This document shows, one piece after another, positions 44,422 through 54,896 of a stretch of DNA of 64,000 nt. The stretch's first letter is position 1, and each line of letters opens with the position of its first letter. Under the pieces are notes generated by a model. The model was given only the letters and a program-made list of their open reading frames with translations. It was not told the DNA's origin and made no database searches. A program made the translations under genes and the position numbers. Location of the stretch: NCBI RefSeq assembly GCF_009741275.1, contig NZ_WOWS01000003.1, forward strand, positions 372,001 through 436,000, in the 5' to 3' direction. This DNA is from Winogradskyella endarachnes (GTDB lineage Bacteria > Bacteroidota > Bacteroidia > Flavobacteriales > Flavobacteriaceae).

Positions 44422-45720
44422 TTAGTTTTGCACTGTTTTATGTTTTGCTACAATGGTAAAAGCTTCTTTTAAATCCGCTTTTAGATCTTCAATATTTTCA
44501 ATACCTACAGATAAACGTATTAAATCTTTTGTTACACCAGTAGCTTCTTGTGCTTCATCAGATAGTTGTTGGTGCGTAGTACTTGCAGGATGGATAATTA
44601 AAGATTTTGTATCACCAATATTAGCTAATAAAGAAAAGATTTTAGTTTTGTCGGCTATTGTTTTTGCTGCCTCGTAGCCACCATCAGCACCAAAGGTTAC
44701 TATGCCACTTTGCCCTTTAGGTAAGTATTTGTTAGCTAATTTTTTGTATTTACTAGATTCTAAACCAGGATAATTAACCCATTTAACTTCTGGCTGTTCT
44801 TGTAGCCATTTTGCTAATGCTAATGCATTTTCACTGTGCTTTTTAATTCTAAGTTCTAGAGTCTCTAAACCTTGTATAATTTGAAAAGCATTAAACGGGC
44901 TCAATGCACCACCATAATCCCGTAAACCTTCAATTCTAATTTTAGCAATAAAGGCTGCTGCACCAATAACTTCGCTATAAACTAAACCGTGATAGCCAGC
45001 AGATGGTTCTGTAAATTCTGGGAATTTGCCGTTGGTCCATTCAAAAGTACCAGCATCAATAATTACTCCTCCAAGCGATGTTCCGTTACCATTAATATAT
45101 TTTGTTAACGAGTGGATTACAATGTTTGCGCCAAATTCTATTGGGTTTAATAGTGATGGTGTTGCTACTGTATTATCTACAATTAAAGGTACTTTAAATT
45201 CTTGTGCAGCCTTAGAAATGCCTTCAATATCTAAAACATCTAGTTTAGGATTTCCTAAAGATTCAATAAAAAATGCTCTTGTATTTTCTTTAGCTGCTTT
45301 TGCAAAATTTTCTGGGTCAGAAGGATCTACAAAAGTTGTTGTAATACCATGTCTAGGTAAAGTTACACTTAGTAAATTATAAGTGCCACCATACAAACTA
45401 CTAGATGCAACAATGTGGTCTCCAGCGCGTAAAAGTGTAAGTAGTGTTGTAGAAATAGCTGCCGTCCCAGATGCAGTGGCAACGGCTGCAATTCCGCCTT
45501 CTAAGGCTGCTAGTCGTTGTTCTAAAATATCAGTTGTAGGGTTGTTTAATCTTGTGTAAATAAATCCTGGAACTGATAAATTAAATTTTCCGGCTGCATC
45601 ATCTGAATCATTAAATACATAAGAAGAAGTTTGATAAATAGGAACCGCTCTTGTTCCGCCTGTTTGGTTAGTGTCGTGTCCTGCGTGTAACGCTTGTGTT
45701 GCAAATTTTTGTGTACTCAT
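44422..45720 (-). CDS. metY: O-acetylhomoserine sulfhydrylase
   Basis: 432 residues, typical MetY length. Cys/Met PLP-enzyme motifs are clear: QTSSYVFND, TRLNNPTTDILEQRLAALEGG near 56-76, SSSLYGGTYNLL, and the PLP-binding lysine K207 in HSLTKYINGNG. It joins O-acetylhomoserine and sulfide to make homocysteine. It is the first gene after the SAM-I riboswitch, so its expression should fall when SAM is plentiful. A cystathionine gamma-synthase is a related alternative, but the length and the LGGVIIDAGTF insert favour MetY. Confidence 0.93.
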   Translation of the reverse strand: MSTQKFATQALHAGHDTNQTGGTRAVPIYQTSSYVFNDSDDAAGKFNLSVPGFIYTRLNNPTTDILEQRLAALEGGIAAVATASGTAAISTTLLTLLRAGDHIVASSSLYGGTYNLLSVTLPRHGITTTFVDPSDPENFAKAAKENTRAFFIESLGNPKLDVLDIEGISKAAQEFKVPLIVDNTVATPSLLNPIEFGANIVIHSLTKYINGNGTSLGGVIIDAGTFEWTNGKFPEFTEPSAGYHGLVYSEVIGAAAFIAKIRIEGLRDYGGALSPFNAFQIIQGLETLELRIKKHSENALALAKWLQEQPEVKWVNYPGLESSKYKKLANKYLPKGQSGIVTFGADGGYEAAKTIADKTKIFSLLANIGDTKSLIIHPASTTHQQLSDEAQEATGVTKDLIRLSVGIENIEDLKADLKEAFTIVAKHKTVQN

Positions 45721-45815
45721 TTTTCTAAATTTTTTGAATTAAAATAAATTAAACCAAAAGCCAAATAAACTTCATTTTGAAGCGTACTTAATAGAAAAAT
45801 GTTATAAAGAAAATG

Positions 45816-45837
45816 CTAATTACAAATGAGTAATTAG
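45816..45837 (-). terminator. Expression-platform hairpin of the SAM-I riboswitch
   Basis: CTAATTAC, six-base loop, GTAATTAG (8-bp stem), 6 bp beyond the aptamer and about 95 bp before metY. The trailing CATTTTCTTTAT is a weak T-rich tail. The likely role is transcription attenuation, though no clear antiterminator was worked out. Confidence 0.55.
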
Positions 45838-45843
45838 GCTTTA

Positions 45844-45963
45844 GTTATCTATCCGGATTTGCAAAAAATGACTTGCAAATTCAAGTAGAATTTAGCACCT
45901 TCTTAGTAAGTCTAAGGGTTGCTAAGGCTTCATTGGGTCTTTCCCTCCACCTTTCTTGATAAC
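45844..45963 (-). ncRNA. SAM-I riboswitch (S-box) upstream of metY
   Basis: Read on the minus strand the segment carries the S-box core in order: TTATCAAG, AGGTGGAGGGA, ATGAAGCC, AGCAACC, AAGGTGCTAAATTC and GATAGATAAC. P1 pairs GTTATC (45958-45963) with GATAAC (45844-45849). P3 pairs CTTAG with CTAAG, and P4 pairs ATTTGCAA with TTGCAAAT. All four helices and the conserved kink-turn and core bases fit. The aptamer binds S-adenosylmethionine and should switch off metY and metX. This is the best supported regulatory element in the window. Confidence 0.95.
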
Positions 45964-45994
45964 ATTTCAGTAAGTGTATTGAACTTTGTGAGTA

Positions 45995-46027
45995 CAAATA
46001 TTGCAACACAAAAGTTACAATTCCAAA
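45995..46027 (-). promoter_or_regulatory. Candidate promoter for the riboswitch-metY unit
   Basis: On the minus strand a TTTG (46024-46027), a 21-bp spacer and AATATTTG (45995-46002), close to the Bacteroidota -33 TTTG and -7 TAnnTTTG consensus with one mismatch. It lies about 30 bp before the riboswitch start, as expected. Confidence 0.5.
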
Positions 46028-46068
46028 TTATTTGGTGTTTTTATTTGTTTTTTATGATTTTCTAAACA

Positions 46069-47619
46069 TTAGGGAGCATATTTTGTTAAATATTTTGTCT
46101 TTATTATCTCACTAACAGGTTTGTTTTCAATTTTACTTTCTAACCAAGAAATAATATCTAAATATAAAAAGGCTCTACGCTCAAAAGGGTGGTCTTCAAA
46201 TGCCACTAAAGTTTTATGTAATTCTTTAAAGGCATTTTTTAAATCGTGAGGATAAATATCTTGTAAGCCTCTAATAAATTTTATCATTTCCTTTTGCACC
46301 TCATGCAGTTCGTTCATTTTTATTAAGAACTTGTAGGTGCTTCTTAGAAGGGTTTCTAAGTGATAATCTAAACCAGCTTCGTAATGTGCTACTAAATTTA
46401 ACACTCTAGAGAAGCATAATAAATCTTCTCTCATAGATAAGGTTTTATTAGAGATAATTTTATCTAAATGCTTTATACTGGCTTTATTGTTTCCTGCACC
46501 AAACTCTAAACTTGCAAATTTATAATAGAATACCAGTTTATGGTGAGGGTCTATTTTATCTTCAAAATGAACAAGTTCTTTTTCAATAACAGGAATTAAA
46601 TCTAAACCTTCTTCAAAACTGCCATCTATAAAGTATTGATTGATGTTGTGAAAATTAGAATACAAAAAAATTAAAGTTGAAACATTTTCATCTTTTGCAA
46701 ATTTGGGACTGTTAACTGTGGCTTTAAAATGTTCTAATTTTTTAATAAATTTTGGTTTATTTCGAACGAAAAAAATAGATTCTAGTAAGTAATTGTTGCC
46801 TTTTAAAAAAAATACAGGATTAAGATTAATCATGCTTGGGTTTTGGTAAAATAAATCCACCCATTTTGAAGCGTACTTGTAACAATTTAAAAAATCTTGC
46901 ATTAAAAAACTGTACCATAAATGGGCTTTGTAGAGCCAAAGTTTTTCTCTAAAACCTAGGTTTTTATTTTTAATAACAGGTAATCGTTTGTTAAAATAAT
47001 TTATTAAAACTGTAGCTTCTTTTTCATTTCTTACATAGCCTGTTTTAAGAATTATACTATAAAGTTGAAGTGATAAATTAGAAAGTTTACTCGCAATAAC
47101 ATTGAGGGCACTGAGCTCTTTAGCTTGTATAGCTAGTTCATCTGCTCTTGTACTTATACTTCTTGTTATGTATTGTGATTCTATAACTTTTTCTAGTTCA
47201 ACAATCTCAAAAGCTGAGTTTTTTTCTTCGTTTACTATAGCCAATTCCTTGGCTTTATCTAAAATTTTTAAACTCTGTTTGTATAAACCTTTGTGGTATA
47301 ATATTGAAGCAAAATCTAACTGTTCTCTAATTTGTAAACGTATATTTTGATGTGAAGGATTTAGCTTAAGACTAATTAAAATTTGTTTATATAAATGGGC
47401 TTTAACATTAGCTAATTGCGCTTTTTTTACAATGCCACTTTTTAAAATTGATGCTTCGTTATAAGCTTTAGATTTATCTAAAAGATTAAATAGTTTTAAA
47501 AATTTTGAGTCAGAATTTACACCTAGTCGTCCTACATAAAGCTTAAACTGTCTTTTTTCAGACTTTGTTAAAGATTTTACAAGTGAGAATAGATTATCTT
47601 TTTGGTCTTTAGTTATCAA
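46069..47619 (-). CDS. Alpha-helical protein, unknown (TPR-like)
   Basis: 516 residues with no signal peptide or membrane segment. It is almost all helical, with short amphipathic helix pairs reminiscent of tetratricopeptide repeats (LDFASILYHKGLYKQSLKILDKAKELA near 105-131 is a good TPR match). Its start ITKDQKDNLFSLVKSLTKSEKRQFKLYVG is shared with a group of flavobacterial hypothetical proteins. It may bind a partner protein. It is divergent from leuA by 145 bp and convergent with nothing; the metY promoter lies beyond its stop. Confidence 0.75.
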   Translation of the reverse strand: MITKDQKDNLFSLVKSLTKSEKRQFKLYVGRLGVNSDSKFLKLFNLLDKSKAYNEASILKSGIVKKAQLANVKAHLYKQILISLKLNPSHQNIRLQIREQLDFASILYHKGLYKQSLKILDKAKELAIVNEEKNSAFEIVELEKVIESQYITRSISTRADELAIQAKELSALNVIASKLSNLSLQLYSIILKTGYVRNEKEATVLINYFNKRLPVIKNKNLGFREKLWLYKAHLWYSFLMQDFLNCYKYASKWVDLFYQNPSMINLNPVFFLKGNNYLLESIFFVRNKPKFIKKLEHFKATVNSPKFAKDENVSTLIFLYSNFHNINQYFIDGSFEEGLDLIPVIEKELVHFEDKIDPHHKLVFYYKFASLEFGAGNNKASIKHLDKIISNKTLSMREDLLCFSRVLNLVAHYEAGLDYHLETLLRSTYKFLIKMNELHEVQKEMIKFIRGLQDIYPHDLKNAFKELHKTLVAFEDHPFERRAFLYLDIISWLESKIENKPVSEIIKTKYLTKYAP

Positions 47620-47764
47620 TAGATTATTGGCTTATAATTCTGTTATTCAGTAACTTAATGATGTAATTTAATTTTGAACATCGTAAAATTAACGTTTCAA
47701 TCTTCAATTTAATAAAATTCAAAATATAAATTCGTAAGACAATACTATAAATATATTTTGATAT

Positions 47765-48940
47765 ATGTCAAATAACAATATACAAATCTTTGATACAACA
47801 CTTAGAGATGGAGAACAGGTTCCTGGTTGTAAACTCAATACTGAACAAAAGGTCATTATTGCAGAGCAATTGGATCAACTAGGTGTAGATGTCATTGAAG
47901 CAGGTTTTCCCGTCTCGAGTCCTGGAGATTTTAAATCGGTTGAAGAAATTTCTAAAATTGTAAAAAACGCAACCGTTTGTGGACTAACACGATCCGTACA
48001 AAACGACATTAAAGTTGCGGCTGAAGCATTAAAATATGCTAAAAAGCCAAGGATTCACACCGGAATCGGAACTTCAGATTCTCATATCATTCATAAATTT
48101 AAAACAACACAAGAAGATATTTTAGAGCGTGCTTTTGCTGCTGTAAAATATGCAAAGTCTTTTGTTGAAGATGTTGAATTTTATGCTGAAGATGCTGGTA
48201 GAACTGATAATGAGTATTTAGCAAGAGTTTGTGAAGCCGCTATTAAAGCTGGTGCAACTGTGTTAAATATTCCAGATACTACAGGGTATTGTTTGCCAAG
48301 CGAATATGGTGCTAAAATAAAGTACCTTAAAGAAAATGTAAAAGGTATAGAAAAAGCTATTCTATCTTGTCATTGTCATAACGATTTAGGTTTAGCAACA
48401 GCTAATTCTATTGAAGGTGTTATTAATGGTGCTAGGCAAATTGAATGTACAATTAATGGAATAGGTGAGCGAGCAGGTAATACTGCTTTAGAAGAGGTGG
48501 TAATGGTGCTAAAACAGCACCCATACCTTAAATTAGATACAAATATTAATACCTCTATGCTTTACGGAATGAGCCAATTGGTTAGTGATAGTATGGGTAT
48601 ATATACACAACCTAATAAGGCAATTGTGGGTTCTAATGCATTTGCTCATAGTTCTGGAATTCATCAAGATGGAGTAATTAAAAATAGAGAAACCTACGAA
48701 ATAATTGATCCTAAGGATGTTGGTGTTACAGAATCTGCAATTGTATTAACAGCAAGAAGTGGAAGAGCCGCCTTAGCCTACAGAGCTAAAAATGTTGGTT
48801 ATGAATTAACGAAACTGCAGCTAGATGAAGTTTATGCAGATTTTTTAAATTATGCAGATAAGAAAAAGGAAGTCAATGATGGTGATATTCATCAAATTAT
48901 TGAAAAAAGTAAAGTGTATCAACAAATAATTTCAGCTTAG
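47765..48940 (+). CDS. leuA: 2-isopropylmalate synthase, short form
   Basis: 391 residues. It has the family start [16 protein letters not shown], the [22 protein letters not shown] segment near 168-182 and the metal site [13 protein letters not shown] near 208-220. It condenses 2-oxoisovalerate with acetyl-CoA, the first step of leucine synthesis. The usual C-terminal leucine-binding regulatory domain of about 120 residues is missing: the protein ends after the SGIHQDG and linker regions. Leucine feedback by the classical route is therefore not expected. leuC starts 1 bp after the stop. Confidence 0.9.
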   Translation: MSNNNIQIFDTTLRDGEQVPGCKLNTEQKVIIAEQLDQLGVDVIEAGFPVSSPGDFKSVEEISKIVKNATVCGLTRSVQNDIKVAAEALKYAKKPRIHTGIGTSDSHIIHKFKTTQEDILERAFAAVKYAKSFVEDVEFYAEDAGRTDNEYLARVCEAAIKAGATVLNIPDTTGYCLPSEYGAKIKYLKENVKGIEKAILSCHCHNDLGLATANSIEGVINGARQIECTINGIGERAGNTALEEVVMVLKQHPYLKLDTNINTSMLYGMSQLVSDSMGIYTQPNKAIVGSNAFAHSSGIHQDGVIKNRETYEIIDPKDVGVTESAIVLTARSGRAALAYRAKNVGYELTKLQLDEVYADFLNYADKKKEVNDGDIHQIIEKSKVYQQIISA

Positions 48941-48941
48941 A

Positions 48942-50327
48942 ATGTCAAAGAAAACACTTTTCGATAAAGTTTGGGATGCACATGTCGTCAGTACAATAGA
49001 AAATGGTCCTCAAATACTATATATAGATAAGCATTTAATACACGAAGTAACAAGTCCACAAGCTTTCAATGAATTGGAAAATCGTGGAATTCCTGTATTT
49101 AGGCCTAATCAAATTGTTGCAACAGCGGATCATAACACACCAACTTTAAATCAAGATCAACCAGTTAGAGATGCTCTTTCTAGACAACAATTAGAGCAGC
49201 TTTCAGTTAACTGTAAAAAAAACAATATTACATTATACGAGTTAGGACATAAGTATAATGGAATTGTCCATGTTATGGCTCCGGAGTTAGGAGTGACGCA
49301 ACCAGGCATGACCATGGTCTGTGGAGATAGTCACACATCAACACATGGTGCCTTTGGTACTATTGCTTTTGGAATTGGGACAAGCCAAGTCGCACAAGTC
49401 TTTGCGAGTCAATGCTTGTTGCTTACCAAGCCAAAAAGCTTAAGGGTTACCGTAAATGGCAAATTAAAGAATGGCGTCTTACCAAAAGATGTCATTCTTT
49501 ATATTATTTCAAAATTAGGAACCAATTCTGGAACAGGTTATTTCTGTGAATATGCCGGAAATGTGTTTGAAGAAATGAGTATGGAAGGTCGTATGACCGT
49601 ATGTAACATGAGTATTGAAATGGGAGCACGAGGAGGTATGATTGCACCAGATGAAACTACGTTTCAGTACGTAAAAGGGCGTAAATTTGCACCAAAAGGT
49701 GAAGATTTTGAAAAGAAAGTTGCTTACTGGAAAACCTTACCTACAGATGAAGGTGCTACTTTTGATATGGAATATAATTTTGATGCAGAAGATATTGAGC
49801 CAATGATAACTTATGGAACAAATCCAGGAATGGGCATTAAGATTTCTGAAAATATTCCCGTAGATGAAAATGCATCATTTAAAAAGTCTTTATCTTACAT
49901 GGACTTTGAAGCTGGTGAAAGTCTTATTAATAAACCAATTAATTATGTGTTTATTGGTAGTTGTACAAATTCTAGAATAGAAGATTTTAGAGTGGCAGCA
50001 CAATATATTAAAGGAAAGAAAAAAGCAGATAATGTAACGGCTTGGTTAGTGCCAGGAAGTAAACAGGTAGAAGCTCAGATTATAGAAGAAGGTTTAAAAA
50101 CAGTATTTGAAGATGCTGGTTTTGAGTTGCGACAACCCGGTTGTTCGGCTTGTTTAGCTATGAATGATGATAAAATTCCTCAAGGAGAATATTGTGTATC
50201 TACCTCAAATAGAAATTTTGAAGGAAGACAAGGGCAAGGTTCTAGAACCATTTTAGCAAGCCCTTTAGTAGCAGCAGCAACTGCCGTAGAAGGTAAAATT
50301 ATTGATATTTCAAAACAATTAAATTAA
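48942..50327 (+). CDS. leuC: 3-isopropylmalate dehydratase large subunit
   Basis: 461 residues, normal length for the aconitase-like LeuC. The [4Fe-4S] cysteines are in [14 protein letters not shown] near 345 and GCSACLAM near 405-412, and substrate-binding motifs such as [14 protein letters not shown] near 127-140 are present. With LeuD it isomerises 2-isopropylmalate to 3-isopropylmalate. It overlaps leuD by one base (TAATG), giving tight coupling of the two subunits. Confidence 0.95.
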   Translation: MSKKTLFDKVWDAHVVSTIENGPQILYIDKHLIHEVTSPQAFNELENRGIPVFRPNQIVATADHNTPTLNQDQPVRDALSRQQLEQLSVNCKKNNITLYELGHKYNGIVHVMAPELGVTQPGMTMVCGDSHTSTHGAFGTIAFGIGTSQVAQVFASQCLLLTKPKSLRVTVNGKLKNGVLPKDVILYIISKLGTNSGTGYFCEYAGNVFEEMSMEGRMTVCNMSIEMGARGGMIAPDETTFQYVKGRKFAPKGEDFEKKVAYWKTLPTDEGATFDMEYNFDAEDIEPMITYGTNPGMGIKISENIPVDENASFKKSLSYMDFEAGESLINKPINYVFIGSCTNSRIEDFRVAAQYIKGKKKADNVTAWLVPGSKQVEAQIIEEGLKTVFEDAGFELRQPGCSACLAMNDDKIPQGEYCVSTSNRNFEGRQGQGSRTILASPLVAAATAVEGKIIDISKQLN

Positions 50328-50914
50328 TGGAAAAGTTTACAACATTGCAGTCTAAAGCCATTCCATTAAATATAGAGAATGTAGATACGGATCAAATAAT
50401 TCCAGCACGTTTTTTAAAGGCCACAGACAGAAAAGGATTTGGAGATAACGTTTTTAGAGATTGGAGATATCATAAAGACGGAACTGTTAATGAAGATTTT
50501 ATTTTAAATGATTCAAAATATTCTGGTAGTATTTTAGTAGCTGGCGATAACTTTGGTTGTGGTTCTAGTAGAGAACATGCTGCTTGGGCCATTACGGATT
50601 ATGGATTTAAAGTTGTGGTTTCAAGTTTTTTTGCAGATATTTTTAAAGGAAATGCCTTAAATAATGGTCTATTACCAGTGCAAGTATCAGAACAGTTTTT
50701 AAGTGACTTATTTCAACAAATTGAGTCCAATCCAGAGACGGAATTAACTGTAGATTTGGAAGCTCAAACTATTTCAATTAAGGCTTCAGGTTTATCTGAA
50801 GCTTTTAAAATTGATGCCTATAAAAAAACATGCTTAATTAATGGATATGATGATATTGATTATTTATTAAGTAAAAAAGCAGAAATAGAAGCTTTTGAAA
50901 AACAAAGTATGTAA
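50327..50914 (+). CDS. leuD: 3-isopropylmalate dehydratase small subunit
   Basis: 195 residues, typical. It contains [14 protein letters not shown], the [17 protein letters not shown] loop and [20 protein letters not shown], the swivel domain of the aconitase fold. It forms a heterodimer with LeuC. A 75-bp space to leuB holds a small hairpin (TCCGA / TCGGA). Confidence 0.95.
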   Translation: MEKFTTLQSKAIPLNIENVDTDQIIPARFLKATDRKGFGDNVFRDWRYHKDGTVNEDFILNDSKYSGSILVAGDNFGCGSSREHAAWAITDYGFKVVVSSFFADIFKGNALNNGLLPVQVSEQFLSDLFQQIESNPETELTVDLEAQTISIKASGLSEAFKIDAYKKTCLINGYDDIDYLLSKKAEIEAFEKQSM

Positions 50915-50989
50915 ATTAGTATCTCATAACATATAGTAAGGAAAATGATTAAGATTTCCGATATTTCGGATTTTAAAATATAAGTTTTA

Positions 50990-52108
50990 ATGAATTTAAA
51001 TATAGCAGTATTACCAGGAGATGGTATTGGTCCAGAGGTAACAAAACAAGCCGTTAAGGCATTGACAGCGATTGCCTCCGAGTATAATCACAATTTTAAA
51101 TTTACAGTTGCAGATGTTGGTGCAATAGCCATAGATAAACATGGTGATGCTTTACCAGATGAAACCTTAGAATTATGTAAAAATACAGATGCTATTTTAT
51201 TTGGTGCTATCGGAGACCCTAAGTACGATAATGACCCTTCTGCTAAAGTTAGGCCAGAACAAGGCTTGCTTAAGCTTAGAAAAGAAATGGGATTGTTTGC
51301 TAATATTAGACCAGTAAAGGCATACCAAACTTTATTAGATAAATCACCGTTAAAAAAACATATCATTGAAGGTACAGATATTAGTATCTATAGAGAATTA
51401 ACTGGAGGTATTTATTTTGGCGAAAAACAATTGTCAGAAGATGGTAATACTGCCTCGGATTTATGTACTTATTCACGCGAAGAAATTGAACGTATTGCGC
51501 GCTTAGCCTTTGTTGCAGCTCAGAATAGAGACCATAGATTAACCTTAGTGGATAAAGCTAATGTTTTAGAGTCGTCAAGACTTTGGAGAAAAGTTGTAAA
51601 AGAACTGGCAGAGGAATATCCAGATGTAAAATTAGATTTTCTATTTGTAGATAATGCAGCTATGCAAATGATATTAAACCCAAAACAGTTTGATGTTATA
51701 TTAACAGAGAATATGTTTGGCGATATAATTAGTGATGAAGCTAGTGTTATTGGCGGTTCAATAGGTTTGTTAGCGTCAGCATCAGTTGGTGATAAATATG
51801 CTATGTTTGAGCCAATTCATGGTTCTTATCCGCAAGCAGCAAATAAAGGTATTGCAAATCCAATAGCTTCCATATTGTCTGCAGCAATGTTACTTAGTCA
51901 TTTTGGTTTACATAATGAAGCCGAATTAATTAGATTAGCTGTAGAAAAATCATTAAAATTAAATATTACAACACCAGATATCAATGCCGAAAATGATACA
52001 GTAACCACAACTAATGTTGGAGATTTTATTGAAGACTTTATCTTTAATCCAAAAGATACCAATCTAAATTTTAAAAATATCCACCTTGGTCAATCTACAA
52101 TAATATAA
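50990..52108 (+). CDS. leuB: 3-isopropylmalate dehydrogenase
   Basis: 372 residues: LPGDGIGPEVTKQAVKAL, RPEQGLLKLRKEMGLFANIRPVK, a YRELTGGIYFGE loop and the metal-binding stretch NMFGDIISDEASVIGGSIGLLASAS near 242-266. It oxidises and decarboxylates 3-isopropylmalate with NAD, and completes the leuA-C-D-B order here. The ppc gene begins 15 bp later, so it is probably on the same transcript. Confidence 0.95.
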   Translation: MNLNIAVLPGDGIGPEVTKQAVKALTAIASEYNHNFKFTVADVGAIAIDKHGDALPDETLELCKNTDAILFGAIGDPKYDNDPSAKVRPEQGLLKLRKEMGLFANIRPVKAYQTLLDKSPLKKHIIEGTDISIYRELTGGIYFGEKQLSEDGNTASDLCTYSREEIERIARLAFVAAQNRDHRLTLVDKANVLESSRLWRKVVKELAEEYPDVKLDFLFVDNAAMQMILNPKQFDVILTENMFGDIISDEASVIGGSIGLLASASVGDKYAMFEPIHGSYPQAANKGIANPIASILSAAMLLSHFGLHNEAELIRLAVEKSLKLNITTPDINAENDTVTTTNVGDFIEDFIFNPKDTNLNFKNIHLGQSTII

Positions 52109-52123
52109 ACAATATAAATATAC

Positions 52124-54703
52124 ATGTCTACACCACCCAAGTTAACAAGATTTAATCAAAATGTGTTGTCTAAATATCAAATATACAATAGTATATTTAT
52201 GACCTTACCTTTTGATACCATTACAAAAACAGGAGCGCTTTTACCGCTGTTTCATGAAACTTGTAGAAAAGGATTTGCTGCCAAGGAAGATCCAACAACA
52301 ATTGTAGATACCTTTTTTAAGAAATATCAAGCTCGTCGCTCATCTGAAAGTCAGATAAACCTGCTTTTTCGTTTTATTCAATATATTGAAAGACAAGTTG
52401 TATTGTTTGATGCTATTGAAGATGCTGCTTTTCCGGTTGTTAATAATATGGATGGTATTGGTACATTAAGAAGTTTGAAAGAAACCGTAACTGCTGACAA
52501 TAAAATAGAAACACTTCGTAAATATCTAGAAGAGTTTAAAGTGCGAATTGTGTTAACAGCACATCCTACGCAATTTTACCCAGGTTCAGTTTTAGGGATT
52601 ATTACAGATTTAACAGAAGCTATCCGAGAAAATGATTTATTAAGAATTAATGATTTACTAGCTCAATTAGGAAAAACTCCTTTTTATAAACACGCAAAAC
52701 CATCGCCATTTGATGAAGCTGTAAGTTTAATTTGGTATTTAGAAAATGTATTTTATAAATCCTTTGGAAGTATTTACGATTATATTCAGCAAAATATCTT
52801 TGATGGAAAAGATATAGATAATGATATTATAAATATTGGATTTTGGCCAGGAGGAGATAGAGATGGGAATCCATTTGTAACGCCAGAAATAACATTAAAA
52901 GTGGCAGATAGGTTAAGACTTTCAATTATTAAAAATTATTACAGAAATGTAAGACAATTAAAACGAAAGTTAACATTTGAAGGTGTTGAAGATAGAATGA
53001 TTAAGTTAGAGTATGAGCTATATAATATCATAACCAATGAGCCTTCAAGTCTAACTTTAGATTATTTTATTTCAGAATTAAAAGCTGTAAAGCAAACTAT
53101 TATTGATAAGCATCAATCTTTATATGTTGATGAAATTAATAGTCTTATTAATAAGACCCATCTATTCGGATTTCATTTTGCTAACTTAGATATAAGACAA
53201 GATAGTAGAAAGCACGCCAAGTTTTTTAATGATATGGTAGATGCTTTAATAGATAGTGGAAGCGATATTTTTCCAGAAAATTATCATGATTTACCTGAAA
53301 ACAAACAAATAGAAATTTTGTCTAAAGTAGAAGGGCGTGTCGATTTATCGTTAATTAAAGATGAAGAAACTTTGAAGGCTTTAAACACTATGAAAGTGAT
53401 TAAGACCATTCAAGAAAATAGTGGTGAAAAAGCAGCAAATCGATATATAATTAGTAATAACCAAACGACTTTAAATGTAATGCAATTGTTTGCAATGTTA
53501 AAGTTAGTGGCTTTTCATGATAAATTAACCGTTGATATTGGTCCTTTATTTGAAACTATTACAGATTTAGAAAATGCGCCAAAGGTGATGGAAGAGTTGT
53601 ATACTAATCCAGAATATGCAGCCCATTTAAAAGCTAGAGGTAACAAGCAAACTATAATGTTAGGTTTTAGTGATGGCACCAAAGATGGTGGTTATCTAAT
53701 GGCCAATTGGGCTATATATAAAGCAAAAGAAAACCTTACTAGAGTATCTAGAGAGTATGGAATTAAAGTAATTTTCTTTGATGGTCGTGGAGGGCCACCA
53801 GCTAGAGGTGGTGGTAAAACGCATAATTTTTATGCATCTTTAGGACCAACCATTGAAGATAAAGAAGTGCAGTTAACGATACAGGGACAAACTATTAGTT
53901 CAAATTTTGGAACGTTAGAATCTTCTCAATATAATTTAGAGCAATTAATAAGTTCTGGTATAGGAAATAGTTTAAGCGATACTGATTTAAGTATGCAGCA
54001 AAATGATAGAGATGTAATGACGGATTTAGCTAATCGTAGTTATGAAGCGTATTCTAATTTTAAAGCCCATCCTAAATTTATTTCGTATTTAGAACATATG
54101 AGTACTTTAAAATACTATGCTAAGACTAATATTGGTAGTCGTCCATCTAAGCGTGGTAAATCTGACGGTTTGGTGTTTGCAGATTTAAGAGCAATTCCTT
54201 TTGTTGGTTCATGGAGTCAATTAAAACAAAATGTACCAGGATTTTTTGGGGTAGGTACAGCCTTAAAACATTATGAAGATAATAATGCTTTTGAAAAAGT
54301 TCAAGATTTATACACAAGTTCTAGCTTTTTCAAGACATTAATAGAAAATAGTATGATGTCTCTATCAAAATCATTTTTTGATTTAACTAGGTATATGGCC
54401 GAAGATAAAGAGTATGGCGAGTTTTGGAATCTAATTTATGAAGAGTATGAAACTACTAAGCGTCTTATATTAAAACTTACTGGTTATACCGAGTTAATGC
54501 AAGAGGAGCCTTCAGGAAAGGCATCAATTGCTGTGCGAGAATCTATAGTGTTACCATTATTAACAATTCAACAATACGCTTTAAAGAAAATACAAGAATT
54601 GGAAAAAGCTGATGTTAAAGATGAGGAGCAAATAAAAATATTTGAAAAAATGGTGACACGTTCTTTGTTTGGAAATATTAATGCTAGTAGAAATTCGGCT
54701 TAG
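52124..54703 (+). CDS. ppc: Phosphoenolpyruvate carboxylase
   Basis: 859 residues, a little shorter than enterobacterial enzymes. The signature LTAHPTQ with H147, WPGGDRDGNPFV near 240, GFSDGTKDGGYLMANW near 520, and FDGRGGPPARGGGKTH near 550 (the glycine-rich catalytic loop) are present. It adds bicarbonate to PEP to give oxaloacetate. The N-terminal MSTPPKLTRFNQNVLSK part is family-specific for Bacteroidota. The link to leucine genes may reflect demand for C4 or acetyl-CoA precursors. Confidence 0.92.
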   Translation: MSTPPKLTRFNQNVLSKYQIYNSIFMTLPFDTITKTGALLPLFHETCRKGFAAKEDPTTIVDTFFKKYQARRSSESQINLLFRFIQYIERQVVLFDAIEDAAFPVVNNMDGIGTLRSLKETVTADNKIETLRKYLEEFKVRIVLTAHPTQFYPGSVLGIITDLTEAIRENDLLRINDLLAQLGKTPFYKHAKPSPFDEAVSLIWYLENVFYKSFGSIYDYIQQNIFDGKDIDNDIINIGFWPGGDRDGNPFVTPEITLKVADRLRLSIIKNYYRNVRQLKRKLTFEGVEDRMIKLEYELYNIITNEPSSLTLDYFISELKAVKQTIIDKHQSLYVDEINSLINKTHLFGFHFANLDIRQDSRKHAKFFNDMVDALIDSGSDIFPENYHDLPENKQIEILSKVEGRVDLSLIKDEETLKALNTMKVIKTIQENSGEKAANRYIISNNQTTLNVMQLFAMLKLVAFHDKLTVDIGPLFETITDLENAPKVMEELYTNPEYAAHLKARGNKQTIMLGFSDGTKDGGYLMANWAIYKAKENLTRVSREYGIKVIFFDGRGGPPARGGGKTHNFYASLGPTIEDKEVQLTIQGQTISSNFGTLESSQYNLEQLISSGIGNSLSDTDLSMQQNDRDVMTDLANRSYEAYSNFKAHPKFISYLEHMSTLKYYAKTNIGSRPSKRGKSDGLVFADLRAIPFVGSWSQLKQNVPGFFGVGTALKHYEDNNAFEKVQDLYTSSSFFKTLIENSMMSLSKSFFDLTRYMAEDKEYGEFWNLIYEEYETTKRLILKLTGYTELMQEEPSGKASIAVRESIVLPLLTIQQYALKKIQELEKADVKDEEQIKIFEKMVTRSLFGNINASRNSA

Positions 54704-54735
54704 AAAATTTCTAATTAACCTATAACCTATAAGAG

Positions 54736-54767
54736 AAGCTTGTAATTTTTATTTACAAGCTTTTTTT
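54736..54767 (+). terminator. Terminator after ppc
   Basis: AAGCTTGTAA, 7-base loop, TTACAAGCTT (10-bp perfect stem), followed by five further T. It lies 32 bp beyond the ppc stop. Confidence 0.85.
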
Positions 54768-54810
54768 ATAAAGGTTAATAGTTACTTTCAAGCCTATTAA
54801 ATTTAAAGAA

Positions 54811-54845
54811 AAAACCTTCAAAAGATAACTTTTGAAGGTTTTTTT
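54811..54845. terminator. Bidirectional terminator between ppc and amt
   Basis: AAAACCTTCAAAAG, ATAA, CTTTTGAAGGTTTT: a perfect 14-bp stem with T-tracts on both strands. It serves ppc on one side and the amt gene on the other. Confidence 0.88.
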
Positions 54846-54896
54846 ATTAAGCGTTTATTAATCTAATCGCTTATATAAATAGGTAAAAACGGGTAT

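Noticed and set aside
47669..47676. TAATTTTG as a leuA promoter -7 element
   Set aside because: It fits TAnnTTTG, but no TTTG lies at the right distance upstream, and such matches are frequent in AT-rich DNA.
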